A DNA stretch of 64,000 bases, taken from the NCBI RefSeq assembly GCF_025997855.1, contig NZ_AP026560.1, positions 2,238,501 to 2,302,500 of the forward strand, given 5' to 3'. This DNA is from Deinococcus aetherius. GTDB lineage: Bacteria > Deinococcota > Deinococci > Deinococcales > Deinococcaceae. A program made the position numbers and the translations under genes. Below the pieces are notes generated by a model. The model made no database searches, was not told the origin of the DNA, and saw only the letters and a list, made by a program, of their open reading frames with translations. Of this stretch, positions 37,694-53,464 are shown in pieces. Within the stretch, counting starts at the first letter, position 1. Every line of letters starts with the position of its first letter.

Positions 37694-37741
37694 AGAGAGG
37701 CGGCGGGCCTCTGGCCTGCAAGGGTCCACCCCGGAGGACGC

Positions 37742-39004
<1,263 letters not shown>

Positions 39005-39321
39005 GCCGGCTCGGTGAGCGGGTGCAACCGGCCCGCACCTGAGCGCCCCCGGGGGACGTCCACGCTTGGGCGTCCCCCCTTCCGTTTCCCGGGCGTGGGG
39101 CCACAATCCTTTGCATTCATCTTTTGCTCGCGCGCCCCTCATCCGGCCGCTACGCCAGAGGTTCAGGCTGGTGCCAGCACACACCTGACCGTGGGCTGAC
39201 GGCTCCCGCCCGTTCTCACCGCCGTTTCCCTCGCCGTTTCTTGGACGGGGCCGACCGCGCCCCGGCACTCAGACCCGCTCCCCGGCCCGCCGGGGTCGCC
39301 GGGCGAGACAGGGGGCACCCC
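39005..39321. other. 317-bp gap between binding-protein and permease genes with a GC hairpin
   Basis: GGGGGACG (39051-39058) pairs with CGTCCCCC (39071-39078). Such a hairpin after a binding-protein gene may end or protect its mRNA, giving more binding protein than permease. No gene or second promoter is recognised in the remaining 240 bp. Confidence 0.6.
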
Positions 39322-40257
39322 ATGACCACCAAGGCCACACCACCCACCGCCGTAGCCCCCACCCGCAGGCGCGGCATCGAGACGGCGCGGGCCCGCCAGG
39401 CGATCTGGCTGCTGTTGCCGACACTCATCGCCATAGCGGTCGTGGCGGGCTATCCCCTTTACCGCACCTTCTTCTTCGCGCTGCACGAGGCCAACCTCAC
39501 CACGCCTGACCAGCGCACCTTCCTGGGGCTGGGGAACTTCTGGTTCACCACCGACGAGGGCGTGCCGCTGGGCTTCCTGCAAGACCCCAAGTGGTGGACG
39601 GCGGTGCGGAACACGCTGCTCTTCACGGTCGTCAGCGTGTTCCTGGAAACGGTTCTCGGCATGATCATCGCGCTCGTGGTAAACAGCGCCTTCAAGGGCC
39701 GGGCCTTCCTGCGCACCGCGATGCTGGTGCCGTGGGCGATTCCCACGGTGGTGAGCGCCCAGATGTGGGCGTATATGTACAACGACTCCTTCGGGCTGGT
39801 CGGGCGCGGTCTGCTGGGCGGGCAGGCGCTGCTCGCCAACACCGACTCCGCGATCTGGGCGCTGATCGCCGTGGACGTGTGGAAGACGACCTCCTTCATG
39901 GCGCTGCTGATCCTGGCAGGCCTGCAAAGCCTGCCGGGCGACATGTACGAGGCCGCCGACATGGACGGCGCGAGCAGGTGGACCCAGTTCTGGCGCCTGA
40001 CCCTGCCCCTGCTGAGACCCGCCCTGCTAGTCGCGCTCGTCTTCCGCAGCCTCGACGCCCTGCGCGTCTTCGACATCATGTACGTGATGCTGGGACCGGT
40101 GAACGCCTCCAGCACCTCCATGACCGGCTACGCCCGCCTCGCCATGATCGACAACTCGCAGCTCGGCCTGGGCAGCGCGGTCGCCGTGGCGATCTTCCTG
40201 ATCATCATGGTGATCGTGGTCATGTACGTCACCGCGTTCCGGGTGAAGTTCGACTGA
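39322..40257 (+). CDS. Sugar ABC transporter permease (MalF-like)
   Basis: 311-residue permease with about six transmembrane helices; the first is at residues 28-48 ([20 protein letters not shown]). The cytoplasmic EAA loop is [20 protein letters not shown], which contacts the ATPase. It belongs to the binding-protein-dependent sugar permease (CUT1) group. ATG 39322 is preferred over the longer frame from 39124, which would add nonconserved residues from the intergenic region. It is followed 12 bp later by the MalG-like permease gene, and the pair would form the membrane channel for the binding protein at 37742. Confidence 0.92.
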   Translation: MTTKATPPTAVAPTRRRGIETARARQAIWLLLPTLIAIAVVAGYPLYRTFFFALHEANLTTPDQRTFLGLGNFWFTTDEGVPLGFLQDPKWWTAVRNTLLFTVVSVFLETVLGMIIALVVNSAFKGRAFLRTAMLVPWAIPTVVSAQMWAYMYNDSFGLVGRGLLGGQALLANTDSAIWALIAVDVWKTTSFMALLILAGLQSLPGDMYEAADMDGASRWTQFWRLTLPLLRPALLVALVFRSLDALRVFDIMYVMLGPVNASSTSMTGYARLAMIDNSQLGLGSAVAVAIFLIIMVIVVMYVTAFRVKFD

Positions 40258-40269
40258 GAGGAGAGCGCC

Positions 40270-41121
40270 ATGTATCTGAAACGCACCAACCCGTTCATGT
40301 TCTACCTCCAGCGCGTCCTCTTCTACGTGCTCGTCCTCGTCATCACGGTGTACCTGCTCTTCCCCTTCTTCTGGGCGGTGCTGACGAGCTTCCGGCGGGC
40401 CGGGGACCTCTTCCTGCCGCCGCTGCAATTCCTCACGGCGCCCTCCACCTTGAGCAACTACACGCAGGTCTTCTCCAACCCCAACTTCCAGCGCGGGCTG
40501 CTCTACAGCGTGATCGTGGCGGTCGCGTCGGTGGTCATCAGCCTGCTGCTGGGCAGTTTTGCCGCCTACGCGCTGGGGCGCTTCAAGTTCAGGGGCAAGG
40601 CCTTTATCCTCTACATCATCCTCGCGGTGAGCGTCTTTCCGCAGATCGCGGTGCTGGGCGGCCTGTTCACCCTGGTGCAGGCCACGAGGCTCTTCAACAG
40701 CCCGGTCGCCCTGATCTTCAGCTACCTGATCTTCACGATCCCCTTCACGGTCTGGGTGCTGACCTCCTTCGTGCGGGACATTCCCGGTGAGCTGGAGGAG
40801 GCCGCGCTCGTGGACGGCGCCTCGCCGCTCCAGACGCTCTTCCGGGTGCTCTTCCCGGTGATGATGCCCGCGCTGGTCACGACCGGGCTGCTCGCCTTCA
40901 TCAACGCCTGGAACGAGTACCTCTTCGCGCTGACTTTCACGAGTTCCAACCGCACGGTGCCCGTGGTGATCGCCAACTACTCCGGCGCCTCGCAGTACGA
41001 CCAGCCGTGGGGGCCGATCATGGCGGCGAGCATCGTGGTGACGGTGCCGCTGATCATCCTGGTGCTGGTGTTCCAGCGCAACATCGTCTCCGGCCTGACC
41101 GCCGGGGCCGTGAAGGGCTGA
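40270..41121 (+). CDS. Sugar ABC transporter permease (MalG-like)
   Basis: 283-residue CUT1 permease with six predicted helices; the first is at about residues 16-38 ([20 protein letters not shown]). The EAA loop is [23 protein letters not shown]. The [13 protein letters not shown] segment and the late [13 protein letters not shown] are typical of MalG-type partners. ATG 40270 has GAGAGGAGA just upstream, 12 bp after the preceding stop. A rho-independent terminator follows at 41148-41185, closing the operon. Confidence 0.93.
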   Translation: MYLKRTNPFMFYLQRVLFYVLVLVITVYLLFPFFWAVLTSFRRAGDLFLPPLQFLTAPSTLSNYTQVFSNPNFQRGLLYSVIVAVASVVISLLLGSFAAYALGRFKFRGKAFILYIILAVSVFPQIAVLGGLFTLVQATRLFNSPVALIFSYLIFTIPFTVWVLTSFVRDIPGELEEAALVDGASPLQTLFRVLFPVMMPALVTTGLLAFINAWNEYLFALTFTSSNRTVPVVIANYSGASQYDQPWGPIMAASIVVTVPLIILVLVFQRNIVSGLTAGAVKG

Positions 41122-41147
41122 GGCTGCACGCACCTCAAGCAGGCAAG

Positions 41148-41185
41148 AAGGAGGGCGACCCCGCACGAGGTGGCCCTCCTTTTTG
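41148..41185 (+). terminator. Rho-independent terminator of the maltose-type operon
   Basis: AAGGAGGGC (41148-41156) pairs with GCCCTCCTT (41173-41181) and continues into TTTTTGCT. Good stem with T-run directly after the operon. Confidence 0.88.
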
Positions 41186-41244
41186 CTGTCCTTACTAAAG
41201 TAGGACCGGTACCCGAAACTCTCCTGAAGGAGGAAAACGATAGC

Positions 41245-41439
41245 GTGAGACCCCCTACGATCTCCGATAAGACGGCCGCGTTTCTGCTGAAATTGTTTGG
41301 CGTGCTAGCTGTCATTACTTTGATCATGGCGCTTTTGTGGCCTGGTGGCCGAGAGTACGCTTGGGCAGTGTTGCAAGCGCTTTTGGCGGGTGCTATTGCA
41401 ACGGTGGCATGGTGGATGTGGGGAGGTCCTAGCATCTAA
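41245..41439 (+). CDS. Small two-helix membrane protein of low GC
   Basis: 64-residue protein with two hydrophobic segments (FLLKLFGVLAVITLIMALLW and AVLQALLAGAIATVAWWMWG) joined by a short loop PGGREYA. No family is recognised. GTG 41245 is fixed by AAGGAGGA at 41227-41234. Codon composition is clearly less GC-rich than its neighbours (for example third positions in the first helix), which suggests recent acquisition or relaxed constraint. It stands alone between the ABC operon terminator and the convergent UgpB-like gene. It could be a small membrane regulator or a toxin-like peptide; nothing shows which. Confidence 0.72.
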   Translation: MRPPTISDKTAAFLLKLFGVLAVITLIMALLWPGGREYAWAVLQALLAGAIATVAWWMWGGPSI

Positions 41440-41449
41440 GTCCTGACCC

Positions 41450-42643
41450 CTACTTCCCCTCCGCCTTGCGCTGCGCCTCGTCCAGCGCCGCCCTCGCGCT
41501 CAGCTTGCCGGTGGTGGCCTGCGAGATGGCATCCTCCAGGTACAGGGTCCACTGCTCGAAGGCGGGGGCGGTGGGGCGGGGCACCGCGTGGTCGAGCTGG
41601 GCGTGGGCGGCCCTGATCTGGGGATTTCTCGCGTACCAGTCGTTCAGGAGGGGCGTCACGCTGCGGCGGGTGGGCGCGTAGGCGGTGCTCTTGACCCACT
41701 CGGCGAGGCGGGCGGGCTCCATCAGGAACTGCCAGAAAGCGACGGCCCCGGCCTGCTCCTGAGGGGAGGCCCCCTGCGGCACGACGAGGTGGGCACCGCC
41801 GAGGGGCAGCGAGCACTCCCCCGCCTTCCCGCAGGGAAAGGGCGCGATACCGAGCTGGAAGAAGGGCAGCTTGCGCGCGTCGGTCCAGTTGGCGACGCTG
41901 GCGGCGACGAAGAGGTTCTGTCCCCGCGCGAAGTCGAAGGCGGCGCGGGTGGCCTCCGAGAGCCGCCTGGGCTGGGCGACCCCGGCCTCACTCATGCGGG
42001 CGAGCTGGGTGAGGGCCGCGACCGCCTCCGGTCCATTCAGGTTGGGGCGGCCGTTCACGACGAGGCTGCCGCCCCGCGAGGTCACGTTCGCCTCGAAGGT
42101 CCAGGCGTCGGCGGCGGCGACGAGGGGACGGCGGCCCCGGGTGGCGAGCTGGCGGCTGACGCTCTCGACCTCCGCCCAGGTCCCCGGGACCGACACCCCC
42201 TCCCGGCGCAGCGCCCCCGCGTTGTACATCAGGACGGGCACGCTGACGTTCCAGGGGAGGCCGTAGCGTTTGCCTCCGACCTCTCCCGCCCGCCAGATCG
42301 GGGGGTAGAGGTCCCCGGTGAGACTGCCCGGCAACGCGTCCGTCAGCCGCGAGAGGTCGGTGAGCCCGCCGTCCGCCGCCAGCCGGGCGAAGCGGGTGAA
42401 CTCGACCTGGGCGAGCGGGGGAGCCTTGCCCGCCTTCAGAGCGGCCTGGAGCTTGTCGTTCAGCTCGCGGTAGTTGCCGCCCGCCACGGGCACGACCTCG
42501 TAGGTGGACTGGGAGCGGTTGAAGGCCTGGGCGTACCCCGCGACCGTGCCCTGGTCCATCGCGTGCCAGAACTCGATGCGGACGGGGGCGGCCTGGGCGG
42601 AGGCGGCCAGCAGGAAGGTCAGGGGCAGGGCGAGGCGGCGCAT
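41450..42643 (-). CDS. Orphan UgpB-like ABC substrate-binding protein
   Basis: 397-residue family-1 solute-binding protein with a signal peptide (MRRLALPLTFLLAASAQA). The mature start APVRIEFWHAMDQGTVAGY and the pattern EFTRFARLAADGGLTDLS and FFVASSAN-like region resemble UgpB (glycerol-3-phosphate or glycerophosphodiester binding). No permease or ATPase genes adjoin it, so it probably feeds a transporter encoded elsewhere or shares the nearby sugar permeases. ATG 42643 follows TATCCT by 7 nt on the coding strand, a leaderless start. It converges on the 64-residue membrane protein gene. Confidence 0.87.
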   Translation of the reverse strand: MRRLALPLTFLLAASAQAAPVRIEFWHAMDQGTVAGYAQAFNRSQSTYEVVPVAGGNYRELNDKLQAALKAGKAPPLAQVEFTRFARLAADGGLTDLSRLTDALPGSLTGDLYPPIWRAGEVGGKRYGLPWNVSVPVLMYNAGALRREGVSVPGTWAEVESVSRQLATRGRRPLVAAADAWTFEANVTSRGGSLVVNGRPNLNGPEAVAALTQLARMSEAGVAQPRRLSEATRAAFDFARGQNLFVAASVANWTDARKLPFFQLGIAPFPCGKAGECSLPLGGAHLVVPQGASPQEQAGAVAFWQFLMEPARLAEWVKSTAYAPTRRSVTPLLNDWYARNPQIRAAHAQLDHAVPRPTAPAFEQWTLYLEDAISQATTGKLSARAALDEAQRKAEGK

Positions 42644-42689
42644 GGGGGGCAGGATAGCGGCCCGGTCTTGCCGCAGCCTGACGCGGGGA

Positions 42690-44441
42690 TTAGGGCAGCA
42701 CGGGGTAAAGGTCCACCCGGCTGCCGGGCCGCACGTCCTCGCGGGCGGCAATGCCGACCGAGGCGCTGGGGCCGCTGCGCCCGCTCAAACGGGTAAGGAG
42801 GTCCACGAACTCGTTCACGTCGAGGCCCCCGTTGGCGATGTACTCGCTGGGCACCCCCCGGGTGGTGAGGTCCGCCACCGTGTCCTGCACGAGGTCCTGA
42901 ATCTGGGCCTGCACGCGGCGGGGGTCATTTCCCAGGGTCACGTCCATCCGGCGGATGAGCTGGCCGCCCCGGTACAGGGTGCTGTTGGGTCGGGCCTCGC
43001 AGGCGAGGTCCACCGGGAAGCCGACCGCCGTGTTGTTCGCGGCGCGGCACTGCACGAAGGTGCTCGCGTTCAGGCCGCGCAGCCTCGCCTCCAGGGCGGC
43101 GCGGGCGGGGGCAGGCAGCCGGGCGGCAGGCGCGCCGCGCGCCCCCCGCGCGTTGGCGGCGGCGGCGGCGCTCGCCAGGAAGGTGTCTAGGTTGCGCACG
43201 CCCGGCACCACGCCCGCGTACACGAGGTCGTTCTTGGGAAAGGCGAGGTCGGCGTTGCGGCTGGCGCTGAGTTCGGTGCGGGCGCTGGAGTACTCGTCCT
43301 GGAGCTTGCCCAGCGAGGCGCGCGTACTCGCCAGGTCGCGGGCGAGCGTCTCGTTCGCCGCCCGCAGGTCGGCCTGCTGGGCCCGCAGCGAGGCGAGGTC
43401 GGCGCGCACCCGGTCCCGCTCGGCGAGGGCCGCGTCCCGCGCCTGGGCGGCGGCCTCGCGGTCACGCACCGCCGCGTCGCGGGCGCGGGCAGCGTTGTCG
43501 CGCTCCGTCCTCAGCCGCTCGCGGGCGGCGAGAAGCTCGTTGCGCTCGGCGGCGAGCCGGTCACGCTCCCCCTGGGCGGCCACGCGCTGCGCCTCGGCCT
43601 GGGCGCTCGCGGCGACGGCGGCGTCACGGGCCCGCCGCGCCGCGTCCCGCTCCCCGGCAAGCTGGTTGCGCTGCGCCTCGATTCTCCGGCGCGAGGCCTC
43701 CAGCTCGGCGACCTGTTTCCCCAGGGCCGCCACGCGCTCCTGGGCGGCCTGGGCGCGGGCCTGCGTCTGGGTGGCCGCCGTCTCGGCCTGGGCGGCGCGG
43801 GCGTCGAGGTCGGCGACCTGCCCGTCCAGCGCGGCCACCCGCGCGTCGAGCGCCCGGGCCCGCTCCCGGCTGGACGCCAGGGCCTCCTCCGACGCGGTGA
43901 GGCGGGCGCGGCTTTCCTCCGCCCGCTTTTCGAGCGCCTCGCGCAGGGCGGTGAGCTGGGCGACGCGGGCCTGCAACCCCGCCGTCTGCGTCTGCGCGGT
44001 GCGGCGCTGGGCCTGCGCAGTCTGGAGCCGGACCTGGGCCGCCTTCAGCTCAGTCGTCGCCTCCTCCAGGCTGGCCTGCGCCCGCGCCCGCTCCGCCCGC
44101 AGCCGCTCGGCCTCGCGCTGGGCGGCGTCGCGCTCTCGCTGCACCGCCGAGAGGTCGCCCTGCACGTCCTGAAGCTCGTCGCGCAGCGCGGTGACCTGAG
44201 GCCGAAGCTGGTCCGCCTGCGCGATGGTGTTCACCGCGCTGCGGTTGAGGAGCAAAAAGGCTGCCAGGCTCGCCGCGCTGATCCCCATGCCCGACAAGAC
44301 CGCCACGACGAGGGCGGTCGTCTTGGGCCGCAGCCCGAACCAGCGCAAGTGCTTGCGCCCCACCTTCTTGGCGATGGTGTCGGCCGCGTAGGCCACCACC
44401 CCCGAGAGGACGACCACGAAGGGCAGGAACAGCCACAACAC
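42690..44441 (-). CDS. DUF3084 coiled-coil membrane protein
   Basis: 583-residue protein with two N-terminal transmembrane helices (about residues 1-20 and 45-65) separated by [16 protein letters not shown], then a very long Ala/Arg/Glu-rich coiled coil (about 80-430), and a C-terminal DUF3084-type globular domain containing DLVYAGVV and [18 protein letters not shown]. Members occur in cyanobacteria and Deinococcus-Thermus; function unknown. GTG 44441 starts the family motif [13 protein letters not shown]. The lptB gene ends 17 bp upstream on the same strand, so an lptB-DUF3084 unit and an envelope function are likely. Confidence 0.88.
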   Translation of the reverse strand: MLWLFLPFVVVLSGVVAYAADTIAKKVGRKHLRWFGLRPKTTALVVAVLSGMGISAASLAAFLLLNRSAVNTIAQADQLRPQVTALRDELQDVQGDLSAVQRERDAAQREAERLRAERARAQASLEEATTELKAAQVRLQTAQAQRRTAQTQTAGLQARVAQLTALREALEKRAEESRARLTASEEALASSRERARALDARVAALDGQVADLDARAAQAETAATQTQARAQAAQERVAALGKQVAELEASRRRIEAQRNQLAGERDAARRARDAAVAASAQAEAQRVAAQGERDRLAAERNELLAARERLRTERDNAARARDAAVRDREAAAQARDAALAERDRVRADLASLRAQQADLRAANETLARDLASTRASLGKLQDEYSSARTELSASRNADLAFPKNDLVYAGVVPGVRNLDTFLASAAAAANARGARGAPAARLPAPARAALEARLRGLNASTFVQCRAANNTAVGFPVDLACEARPNSTLYRGGQLIRRMDVTLGNDPRRVQAQIQDLVQDTVADLTTRGVPSEYIANGGLDVNEFVDLLTRLSGRSGPSASVGIAAREDVRPGSRVDLYPVLP

Positions 44442-44458
44442 GTGCCTTCCCCCCCGCC

Positions 44459-45220
44459 TTACAGCTCGAAGTCGTCGCCGAGGTAGTGGCGACGGGCGTC
44501 CTCGTCGGCCGCGAACTGCGCCGGGGTGCCCTCGAACTTCGTTGACCCGTCGAACATCAGGTACACCCGGTCGGTCAGGGCGATGGTCTCGCGGACGTTG
44601 TGGTCGGTGATGAACACGCCGATCCCCCGGCGGTCGCGCAACTCGCGGATCAGGCGCTGGATCTCTCGGATACTCTTGGGGTCCACGCCCGTGAAGGGCT
44701 CGTCGAGCAGCAGGTAGTCGGGGTCGGTGGTCAGGGACCGCGCAAGTTCGAGGCGCCGCCGCTCCCCGCCCGAGAGTTGGTACGCGTAGGAGTCCCTCAG
44801 GTGCGTCAAGCCGAACTCAGCGAGAAGCGCGTCAGCCCTGGCCTCCTGCTCGGTGCGGGAGAGGCGCTGGTATTCGAGGATGGCGAGCAGGTTGTCCCGG
44901 GCGGTGAGCTTGCGAAAGGCGCTGGGCTCCTGCGGGAGGTACCCCAGCCCCAGCCGCGCCCGCTCGTGCATGGGGAGCCGGGTCACGTCGCGGTCGCCGA
45001 GCCGGATGCTTCCCCGGCCGGGCCGGATGAAGCCCACGAGCATGTAGAAGGTCGTGGTCTTCCCCGCCCCGTTCGGGCCAAATAGGGCCACGATCTCGCC
45101 GGGCCGCACCGTGAAATCCACCCCGCGCACGACTTGTCGCCGACCATACGTCTTGCTGAGGCCCTGGGCGGTCAGCTCCGGTCGCGCGGTGACGGTGGGC
45201 AAGACGGCGGGGGCGGTCAC
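44459..45220 (-). CDS. lptB: LptB-like ABC transporter ATP-binding protein
   Basis: 253-residue ATPase of the LptB (YhbG) group, which in other bacteria powers transport of lipopolysaccharide from the inner membrane through LptFG. Walker A is [11 protein letters not shown], the Q-loop is [13 protein letters not shown], the signature is [15 protein letters not shown], Walker B is [13 protein letters not shown] and the H-loop [11 protein letters not shown] is diagnostic of LptB. Deinococci have a two-membrane envelope but no typical LPS, so the cargo may be another glycolipid. GTG 45220 has TACCCT 6 nt upstream (leaderless). It is followed by the DUF3084 gene. Confidence 0.9.
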   Translation of the reverse strand: MTAPAVLPTVTARPELTAQGLSKTYGRRQVVRGVDFTVRPGEIVALFGPNGAGKTTTFYMLVGFIRPGRGSIRLGDRDVTRLPMHERARLGLGYLPQEPSAFRKLTARDNLLAILEYQRLSRTEQEARADALLAEFGLTHLRDSYAYQLSGGERRRLELARSLTTDPDYLLLDEPFTGVDPKSIREIQRLIRELRDRRGIGVFITDHNVRETIALTDRVYLMFDGSTKFEGTPAQFAADEDARRHYLGDDFEL

Positions 45221-45318
45221 GTCCAGAGGGTAGCATGGGCCCCCGGCAGCTCCCGTGACGGGCGCGACGAAGGCCGCGGGTGGGCCGCTTCTCCCGGCCT
45301 GGGGCCTACACTGAGGCC

Positions 45319-46497
<1,179 letters not shown>

Positions 46498-46508
46498 CCC
46501 CGACCCCC

Positions 46509-47156
<648 letters not shown>

Positions 47157-47157
47157 G

Positions 47158-47214
47158 TCGTCAGCGATCAGCAAACAACACTCGCTTTCCCCTTCTTTCA
47201 AGCTGACAGCTTCC
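47158..47214. repeat. Copy of the dispersed TCAGC element upstream of hisD
   Basis: TCGTCAGCGATCAGCAAACA on the left and CAAGCTGACAGCTTCCCC on the right. It occupies the whole gap before hisD, ending 11 nt upstream of the ATG. More diverged than the copies at 6060 and 57728. Confidence 0.65.
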
Positions 47215-47225
47215 CCGGAGCCCCC

Positions 47226-48638
<1,413 letters not shown>

Positions 48639-49151
48639 CGGAAGGAAAGGGGCTGTCGAAGGTTGGGGTCTCTGGGGGGCCTTGGCCGTTCACCCCCCTC
48701 CCAGCCTCCCCCACAAGGGGGGAGGGGCAACAAGATGGTGGGTGAGGCAGGGGCGGTGGATGTGGTCACACGCCCCCTCTCCCCGGCCCTCTGCTGCGCG
48801 GCTCTGCGAGTCACCCACGAGAGGAGAGGGAGAAAAGCTGAAGCCTCGCGCTTTTCAAAACGCGAATCTGGACGCCCCATGAGTGCCTGTGACTGGACGG
48901 TCCTGGCCCACGACCACGTCGGCTCGCGCAGCGAGACGGTGGGCCTACGGATGGGGCGCGACAAGATCAGACATTCCGCTGGGAAGAACTCGACCACCCG
49001 CGCCGCCCGTTTGTCCTTGCCGAGCGCAGCGGAAAGCTCCCCCTGCCCCCCCTGGGGGTAGGGGGCAGGGGGGTGGGGGTAAACCGTGGCAAGATGCCCA
49101 GCCCCTCAACACCAACCCCGCCCTCCATCTCCGAAAGGCGGGGCCACCCAT
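48639..49151. other. 513-bp repeat-rich intergenic region
   Basis: No gene is supported. It contains several GC-rich inverted repeats: around 48695-48724 (CCTCCCCC...GGGGGGAGGGG), 48772-48823 (CCCTCTCCCC...GAGGAGAGGG), 48847-48864 (CGCGCTTTTCAAAACGCG) and 49036-49080 (CCCCCTGCC...GGCAGGGGG). A short open frame from 48879 is not convincing. Confidence 0.55.
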
Positions 49152-49972
49152 TCACCCTTTGGCCGCAGGCGGACGCACGTCCCCGTCCGTCAACTCGATC
49201 AACCACGCCATCAGCTGAATGAACGCCAGCCCCAGCGCGGGCACCCCCGCCACCATCATGATCCACCCGCTGATCTGCTGATTTTCGAGCGGCGTGAGGT
49301 TCCACAGACATAGCGCCCCGACGTAGGGCGTGTACAGCACCTGCCGTGAGTACAGCCACACCGCCGCCACCGCCATCATCGGCAGCGCGGCGAGCAGCCC
49401 GAACCACCCGCGAGAGCCGATGCCCGCAGGCTGCACGCTGGGCAAGGGCCGCAGCACGACCCCCCAGACGAGCAGGCTGCTCAGCAGGTACAGGGCAGGG
49501 AGCAGCGCCCCGGCGGTGTTCGTGACGACACTGGCATTGAAGCCCGCCGGAATGTTCCAGAAGATGATGACGGCGGACCACACGGCGAGCGCCACCCAGG
49601 GGTCGAGCACCACCCCCAGCACCCGCCCGAGGGGACGGCGTGGGTCGATCACGACGCCACGCGGCAGGCCCAGGATCAACAGCGGCGGCACGACCTCCGC
49701 GAGGACCATCAGCCGCCCCATGTACAGCGCCATGCTGTTCAGGGTGAGACTCGTCGCGGCGGACTGGGTGGCGAGGATCAGGAGAACCACACCGAGCCCG
49801 AACAGCACGGCCTTCCAGGCGGGCCAGCGCGCCCGGCCCTCGGCAGTTCGCCGGGCCTGCACGTACCGCCAGCCGTACCACCCGGCCGCCGCGAGGACGG
49901 GCAGCCAGACCAACGGGTCGAACCGCAGGGCGAGCAGACTGCCCAGGCCGGGGCTCAGGTCGGCGGGAACGT

Positions 49973-49976
<4 letters not shown>
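49152..49976 (-). CDS. ctaG: caa3-type cytochrome oxidase assembly protein CtaG
   Basis: 274-residue integral membrane protein (about seven helices) of the caa3_CtaG family, which assists copper-dependent assembly of cytochrome c oxidase. Typical segments are MYMGRLMVLAEVVPPLLILGLP, ALAVWSAVIIFWNIPAGF and the late DQQISGW-like ENQQISGWIMMVAG. It overlaps the upstream SCO gene (ATGA 49973-49976). PCuAC, SCO and CtaG are in the order that suits a copper relay from periplasm to oxidase. Note this CtaG is unrelated to the alpha-proteobacterial CtaG (Cox11). Confidence 0.9.
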
Positions 49977-50641
<665 letters not shown>

Positions 50642-50642
50642 A

Positions 50643-51146
50643 TCAGGGTTTGCGGACGACGGCGTCCACGTTCAGGGTGCGCCCCTGTCCCCCGCCAAGG
50701 GTGAGGCGGATCGTCTCGCCCACCCGCAGGGGCCGGGTCAGGTCCATCAGCATGAGGTGGTCGCCGGTCGCGGAAAGGGTCAGGGTGCCCCGGGCGGGGA
50801 CGGTCAGGCTGGGGGCGGCGGTCATACCCGTGCGGCCCTGCGCGTCGCGCCGGGTCTTCATCAACATGGCGTGTCCGGCGACGGGACTACGGACGGTGGT
50901 CAGGGTGACGGGGGCGTTCCCTGGGTTACGCAGCGTCATGAACACGCTCGTCTCGGTCGCGCCAGGGGGCACGGCGACCACGGTGGCCCCCTGCACGGTC
51001 AGGGGCAGGGGGGCGGGGCGGGCGGCCTGCGCCGGGGTGCTCTGTCGAGCGTGCTCAGTCAGGTGGTGCCCGGCCTGCTCACCGGCGGCGGGAATCACGA
51101 CGGCGGCGAGCGCGAGGGCCACGAAGAGGGGGGTAGGGGTGGACAT
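50643..51146 (-). CDS. PCu(A)C copper chaperone (DUF461)
   Basis: 167-residue periplasmic protein with a signal peptide (TPLFVALALAAVVIPAAG). The Cu(I)-binding motif H(x)nM...HxM is represented by AGHAMLMKTRRDAQGRTGM and GDHLMLMDL, in the family layout with three methionines and two histidines. PCuAC transfers copper to SCO and then to CuA. First gene of the PCuAC-SCO-ctaG operon. The only purine-rich ribosome-site candidate, AGGAGG, lies a little far (13 nt) from ATG 51146. Confidence 0.9.
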   Translation of the reverse strand: MSTPTPLFVALALAAVVIPAAGEQAGHHLTEHARQSTPAQAARPAPLPLTVQGATVVAVPPGATETSVFMTLRNPGNAPVTLTTVRSPVAGHAMLMKTRRDAQGRTGMTAAPSLTVPARGTLTLSATGDHLMLMDLTRPLRVGETIRLTLGGGQGRTLNVDAVVRKP

Positions 51147-51238
51147 GGGAAAGGGAGAGCCTCCTTGAGAGCGAACCGGGCTCGGTGTCCCCAGTCTAGG
51201 CGCGGGGGTGGGGCCGGTTTGTCCCCGACCCTGCCCGG

Positions 51239-51278
51239 CTTGGAACGGGTTCCAAGCGTGGGGCCCTCGGGGTATGGT
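51239..51278 (+). promoter_or_regulatory. Perfect palindromic operator overlapping the LacI-regulator promoter
   Basis: CTTGGAACGGGTTCCAAG (51239-51256) is an exact 8+8 inverted repeat with a GG centre, of LacI-operator form. TTCCAA (51250-51255) and TATGGT (51273-51278) with a 17-nt spacer form a promoter whose -35 lies in the operator. The start codon is at 51291. Autoregulation is likely. Confidence 0.75.
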
Positions 51279-51290
51279 GGGGACACGGTT

Positions 51291-52283
<993 letters not shown>

Positions 52284-52322
52284 GCCGGGAGGCGGGAGAG
52301 AAACTTGCCCTCCTGCGGCTCC

Positions 52323-53432
52323 TCAGCCGCGCCCCCGGTGCGTCTCGTCCAGTCTCACGTCGTTGCGGCCCTGGCGTTTGGCGGCGTACATGGCCGCGTC
52401 GGCGCGGCTGATCACGCCGTCGGGATGCTCGCCTGGCCGGGTGGTGGCGACCCCGAAGCAGGCGGTGACGCCCGCCACCTCGCCGTGCCGCTGGTCGCGC
52501 AACTGGGCGCGCAGGGTGTCGAGGAGGCGGCGCACGTCGGGCCCCTCCTGGGGCGGCAGGATGAGCAGGAACTCCTCACCGCCCCAGCGCGCGGCCAGTC
52601 CGCCGTCCGGGAGGATGCCCCGCGCCGCCCCGGCTACGCCCCGCAGCACCCGGTCTCCAGTCGCGTGGCCGTGCTCGTCGTTCACGCGTTTGAAGTGGTC
52701 GAGGTCGAACAGGACCACGGTGAAGGGCTCCCCCTGCCCGGCGAGGGCGGCGAGCCTCTCCTCGGCGGCGCGGCGGTTTGCCAAGCCGGTCAGGGTGTCA
52801 CGGTACGCGGCCTCGCGCGCGGCGAGCAGGTGCATCCGCTGCACCCCGAAGGTCGCCTGCACCACGACCATCACCGCCCCGGCGAGCAGGAACTGGAGGA
52901 CCGCCGCCGTGAGCCGCAGGTCACCCCGCACCTCCCCGAAGCCGAGATGGTACAGACACAGGCCCAGCGCGACTCCGTAGGTGCCCCCCGCCCAGCGCAG
53001 GGCCTGCCGGGACGGGGAGAGCAGGAAGGGGGCCGCGTACAGCAGCGCGAACCAGTACGTGCTCTCGCTGAGCATGTGCACCTCGGGCGCGAAGGCCCGG
53101 AACTGCTGCTCCAGCGCGAGCAGGAAATACACCGTGGTCGCCGCGTACGTGACGCTCACCGCCGTATGGACCCTCACCCGCCGGGCCGCCACCGCCCCCC
53201 GAAGGGCGAGCAGGGTCAGCGCGAGCAGGGGCAGCGCCACCCGGTCCAGGGGGTCGAAGGCGAAACGCTGCACCCACAACGCCAGGGCGCACGCCAGGGT
53301 CCCCAGCCACGCCAGCCGCAGGAACATCCGCCGCTGCGAGTCCTGCCAGGGCTCGTCGTCGGGGGGGTGGGGTGCGCGGTGGGCGGGGGGCTTCATCGGA
53401 CACACTCCCGGGACGAGCAGTGTAGTCTTCAT
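52323..53432 (-). CDS. GGDEF diguanylate cyclase, membrane-bound
   Basis: 369-residue protein with about five N-terminal transmembrane helices (residues 35-190, MASE-like sensory region) and a C-terminal GGDEF domain with active site RWGGEEFLLIL. It makes cyclic di-GMP from two GTP. The inhibitory RxxD site, expected five residues before GGEEF, is not present (the segment reads LPDGGLAARW), so product inhibition may be weak. ATG 53432 is the longest start; ATG 53396 has a better GGGAG ribosome site and is a real alternative. It is convergent with the LacI gene. Confidence 0.9.
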   Translation of the reverse strand: MKTTLLVPGVCPMKPPAHRAPHPPDDEPWQDSQRRMFLRLAWLGTLACALALWVQRFAFDPLDRVALPLLALTLLALRGAVAARRVRVHTAVSVTYAATTVYFLLALEQQFRAFAPEVHMLSESTYWFALLYAAPFLLSPSRQALRWAGGTYGVALGLCLYHLGFGEVRGDLRLTAAVLQFLLAGAVMVVVQATFGVQRMHLLAAREAAYRDTLTGLANRRAAEERLAALAGQGEPFTVVLFDLDHFKRVNDEHGHATGDRVLRGVAGAARGILPDGGLAARWGGEEFLLILPPQEGPDVRRLLDTLRAQLRDQRHGEVAGVTACFGVATTRPGEHPDGVISRADAAMYAAKRQGRNDVRLDETHRGRG

Positions 53433-53464
53433 CCTACCCTAATCCCGGGGAGGCGGGCGGCCCC

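Noticed and set aside
48879..49061. A possible small gene in the hisD-ctaG gap
   Set aside because: No ribosome site, no family, and the region is dominated by inverted repeats.
48695..49080. CRISPR-like or tandem array
   Set aside because: The repeats are palindromic, unequal and without regular spacers.
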